Source: Candidatus Eiseniibacteriota bacterium (GTDB taxonomy: Bacteria > Eisenbacteria > RBG-16-71-46 > CAIMUX01). Taken from it: a DNA stretch of 64,000 bases. This document shows, in pieces, positions 61,954-64,000 of the stretch; the first letter of the stretch is position 1; each line of letters starts with the position of its first letter. Made by a program: the position numbers and the translations under genes. The notes under the pieces were generated by a model that saw nothing but the letters and a program-made list of their open reading frames with translations, searched no databases and was not told the origin of the DNA. The stretch spans positions 1-64,000 of the forward strand of contig CAIMUX010000130.1 in NCBI GenBank assembly GCA_903844735.1, read 5' to 3'.

Positions 61954-64000
61954 CTACGGCAGCCGGGTGAGGTCGTGCCCGACCTGGACGAAGAGGAACG
62001 AACCCCGCCCCTTCTCGAAGGCCCCGCCCACCGTAACCGGCCCGATGGGCGTCCGCTGGAGCAGCCCCGCCTCGAGCCCGCGCTCCGCCCGCGCCGTCAG
62101 GATGTCTCGGATTCGCGACCGCCGCACCACCGCCGAAACGCGTCCCCACGTAAACAGGTTCGGAGCCAACCGCACTGAGGGGACCACCCAGGCCTTCCCT
62201 GTGAATCGGGCATAGAGTCCTGGCTCGAACCGCCCCGTCGTGGCGCGCGTCAGGTCTGCCCGGTGCCACAAGCGGAACGGCCGGTCGGCGGCGGCGTTCA
62301 CGTCGTCACGGTCGAGCCCCGCGGCCTCCACGCCCGAAAAAAACGAGAGCCGTCCGACCGGCACGCACTCTGCCAGCAGGCCGGAGAACGACGCCGGTGG
62401 CTGGTGCCGCAGATCCCGAAGCTGCATCTGGTAGTGCGCAACAACACGGTGCCCACGGGTGGGGAGCTCCCGCTCCTCGGTATCATCCGAAAGGAAAGTG
62501 GTGTAGAGCCACGATCCTCGGGCGTCCCAGTCGCCATCCATCACGCGGTTCCCCCCCCCGTCGCCCCCTTCCGCACGGTTCTCCCCCTGGTCACGAACGA
62601 AGCGATAGCCGGCGATGAGAAGTTGATCGTTCCCCGCCGACAGGGCCGTGCTCAACTGCACCATGCGCTGGATGTGACGGAAGTCGCCGTGATTGACCTG
62701 CTCGTACCGGAGCCGTTCGGAGCGCAGCAGCAGGTCGAGCCCCACCGGCACGCCTCGCAGGTGGCTCGAGCGGATCCCCGCCTCGGCCCCGTCGCGGTAG
62801 TTGCCCACGAAGAGCGAGCCATGAAACGTCTCGCCCAAGCGCAGCAGGTTGTCGCGCAGGAACTCAATGTCGATGTTGGCCCCACGCTGATTGTCATAGA
62901 GGAGGCCCAGCGAGACGTAGGCAGGCGCGCGTTCCTCAAGGTCGAGGCTGATGCCGACGCGCCCGCTGTCGACGAGATTGACAGTGGGCCAGACAGCCTC
63001 GTAGTGGCCGGTACCGTAGAGTCTCCGAACCCCGCGCCCGAGGAGGTCAACGGAGAACGGATCCCCCGGCCCCAGGTGAAGTTCCCGTTTCGGCACCCAC
63101 GTGTAGGAGCTGGACCGTCCCTCCAACCGCACCCAGGCGACGCGGAGAGCACCCAGGCGACGCTGCACCTCGGCGATCCCGGGCCGTCGCTCGCGCACCG
63201 GAAGAGTGCCCGGCGGAAACCACGATCGGATCCGCGGCAGAGCGGCCCGCGCCGCCGTCCGCCCCGCCTGAATGAATGTCTCCACCCGATCCCAGTCCAT
63301 GAAACCGGCGCGACCGACATCGGGCTCAATCCAGGTGTCCCAGCCAGTGACGGTGGTGGAGTCAACGCGTTGCGAGAGGACTCGAAGGAGGTCGCGAGCC
63401 ACGAGCGAGGCGTCCGTACCGATCTCGCGGTCATCCCAGGTCCCGACGCAATTGACGGCGATCACGCGATCCACCCCCATGTCACGGGCGAGCCGCACCG
63501 GAAGGTTGTTGACCGGACCTGGATCGATGAAGAGCCGATCCGGATTCCGCGACGGGATCGGCGGGAACGCCACCGGCACCGCCATGCTGGAGCGGATCGC
63601 ACGGGCCAAGTCGCCGCGACGCAGCGTCACCACCTCCCCGCTCTTCAGGTCGAGCGCCTGGGTGCGAAATGGCAGCGGTAGGGAGTCGAAATCGGAACGG
63701 GCGAAGAGGTTCGCGGGCGTGGCGTGCTCCACCAGCATCCGGTTCACATTGACGTCGCTCACCAGCGCGCGCGGCAATCGGTATTCCCAGCCGCTGAAGT
63801 AGAGACCAAAGGCGCGGGGCCGGGTGATCCACTTCTGGAAGGCGTCGAGGTTCTCCCAGGCGCCGGGTGAACGAAAGAGGTTCGGGTCACGGGCGATATC
63901 GGCGAGGCCGTCGGCGTCGAACCCCGCAGCGTAGATGCCACCCACCACGGCCCCCATCGAGGAGCCGACGATGGCATCGATCGGAATTCCTTCTTCCTCG
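61954..64000 (-). CDS. Patatin-like phospholipase fused to outer-membrane barrel, partial
   Basis: The gene runs past the right edge of the window, so its first part is missing. The visible frame opens with PIDAIVGSSMGAVVGGIYAA, where GSSMG is the patatin GxSxG nucleophile elbow. The catalytic Asp lies in LFIDPGPVNNLPV, written DPG where DGG is usual. After the lipase domain comes a POTRA-like segment (VQRRLGALRVAWVRLEGR) and a C-terminal barrel (about 380 residues, many alternating strands, ending FLFVQVGHDLTRLP). The layout resembles PlpD-type V autotransporter lipases. It would be exported and anchored in the outer membrane. Confidence 0.87.
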   Translation of the reverse strand, partial: EEEGIPIDAIVGSSMGAVVGGIYAAGFDADGLADIARDPNLFRSPGAWENLDAFQKWITRPRAFGLYFSGWEYRLPRALVSDVNVNRMLVEHATPANLFARSDFDSLPLPFRTQALDLKSGEVVTLRRGDLARAIRSSMAVPVAFPPIPSRNPDRLFIDPGPVNNLPVRLARDMGVDRVIAVNCVGTWDDREIGTDASLVARDLLRVLSQRVDSTTVTGWDTWIEPDVGRAGFMDWDRVETFIQAGRTAARAALPRIRSWFPPGTLPVRERRPGIAEVQRRLGALRVAWVRLEGRSSSYTWVPKRELHLGPGDPFSVDLLGRGVRRLYGTGHYEAVWPTVNLVDSGRVGISLDLEERAPAYVSLGLLYDNQRGANIDIEFLRDNLLRLGETFHGSLFVGNYRDGAEAGIRSSHLRGVPVGLDLLLRSERLRYEQVNHGDFRHIQRMVQLSTALSAGNDQLLIAGYRFVRDQGENRAEGGDGGGNRVMDGDWDARGSWLYTTFLSDDTEERELPTRGHRVVAHYQMQLRDLRHQPPASFSGLLAECVPVGRLSFFSGVEAAGLDRDDVNAAADRPFRLWHRADLTRATTGRFEPGLYARFTGKAWVVPSVRLAPNLFTWGRVSAVVRRSRIRDILTARAERGLEAGLLQRTPIGPVTVGGAFEKGRGSFLFVQVGHDLTRLP

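Overview
The window is gene-dense, high-GC DNA from a Gram-negative-type bacterium. It encodes a RseP site-2 protease, an RND-type periplasmic adaptor, a patatin fused to an outer-membrane barrel, and several very large membrane proteins ending in TPR repeats. A Cys-rich secreted protein with a GACC-type tail, an EF-P with Asn at the loop tip and a doubled GlgC suggest an uncultured FCB-group lineage (Candidatus Eisenbacteria-like). That assignment is inference from protein style, not from a marker gene. There is no rRNA operon, replication origin, CRISPR array or intact insertion sequence.

Layout. 1-740: a 43-bp tandem repeat and one copy of a dispersed 99-bp repeat. 745-5040: an AAA/DUF4143 ATPase, a broken second one, the folate operon pabA-pabB-pabC (leftward), and scraps of nadE and msrB behind pabA. 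5191-16163: a leftward five-gene operon encoding a DUF499 ATPase, a DUF3780 protein, a DUF1156 amino-methyltransferase, a DUF4062 + HATPase + winged-helix protein and a PLD-SNF2 helicase. Three of these families are known as anti-phage-associated. The operon is followed upstream by a broken AbiEii gene and a HEPN/MNT pair, forming a defence island. 17494-24240: a sensor kinase and a DUF4143 ATPase sit between two copies of the MNT gene tail, followed by an orphan efflux adaptor and hybrid-kinase remnants.

24258-27162: tRNA-Trp and two GlgC-type glucose-1-phosphate adenylyltransferases ending at a strong terminator. 27204-28346: a secreted Cys-rich protein with a structured leader and a good promoter. 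28651-41742: envelope-glycan genes (an STT3-like and another large membrane protein, a glycosyltransferase, two SAM methyltransferases, a Wzx-type flippase), a YgiQ-type radical SAM protein and an AbiEii-type toxin pair. 41856-42737: a truncated VOC gene and a DUF4258/DUF2283 pair. 43007-47297: RseP, a YugP-type metallopeptidase and a third membrane-TPR protein.

47542-51182: an ECF sigma factor overlaps a membrane-anchored protein combining a carboxypeptidase-regulatory domain, a TonB-plug-like segment and a vWA domain. 51954-55574: a Phd-type antitoxin reads in frame into a spermidine-synthase-like membrane protein, then an HTH fragment and elongation factor P. 55674-57960: a small winged-helix protein, transposase and DUF4143 scraps, and a BrnT/BrnA pair. 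58310-64000: the second 99-bp repeat copy, an M16 protease, a hairpin element, a small membrane protein and the patatin-barrel protein cut by the window end.

How it works together: housekeeping blocks (pab, glgC, envelope glycans, efp, rseP) are interrupted by accessory DNA carrying one large predicted defence operon, at least four toxin-antitoxin-like pairs, and short repeats that sit at gene truncation points. The repeats and gene fragments suggest repeated recombination; mis-assembly of metagenomic contigs could mimic some junctions.
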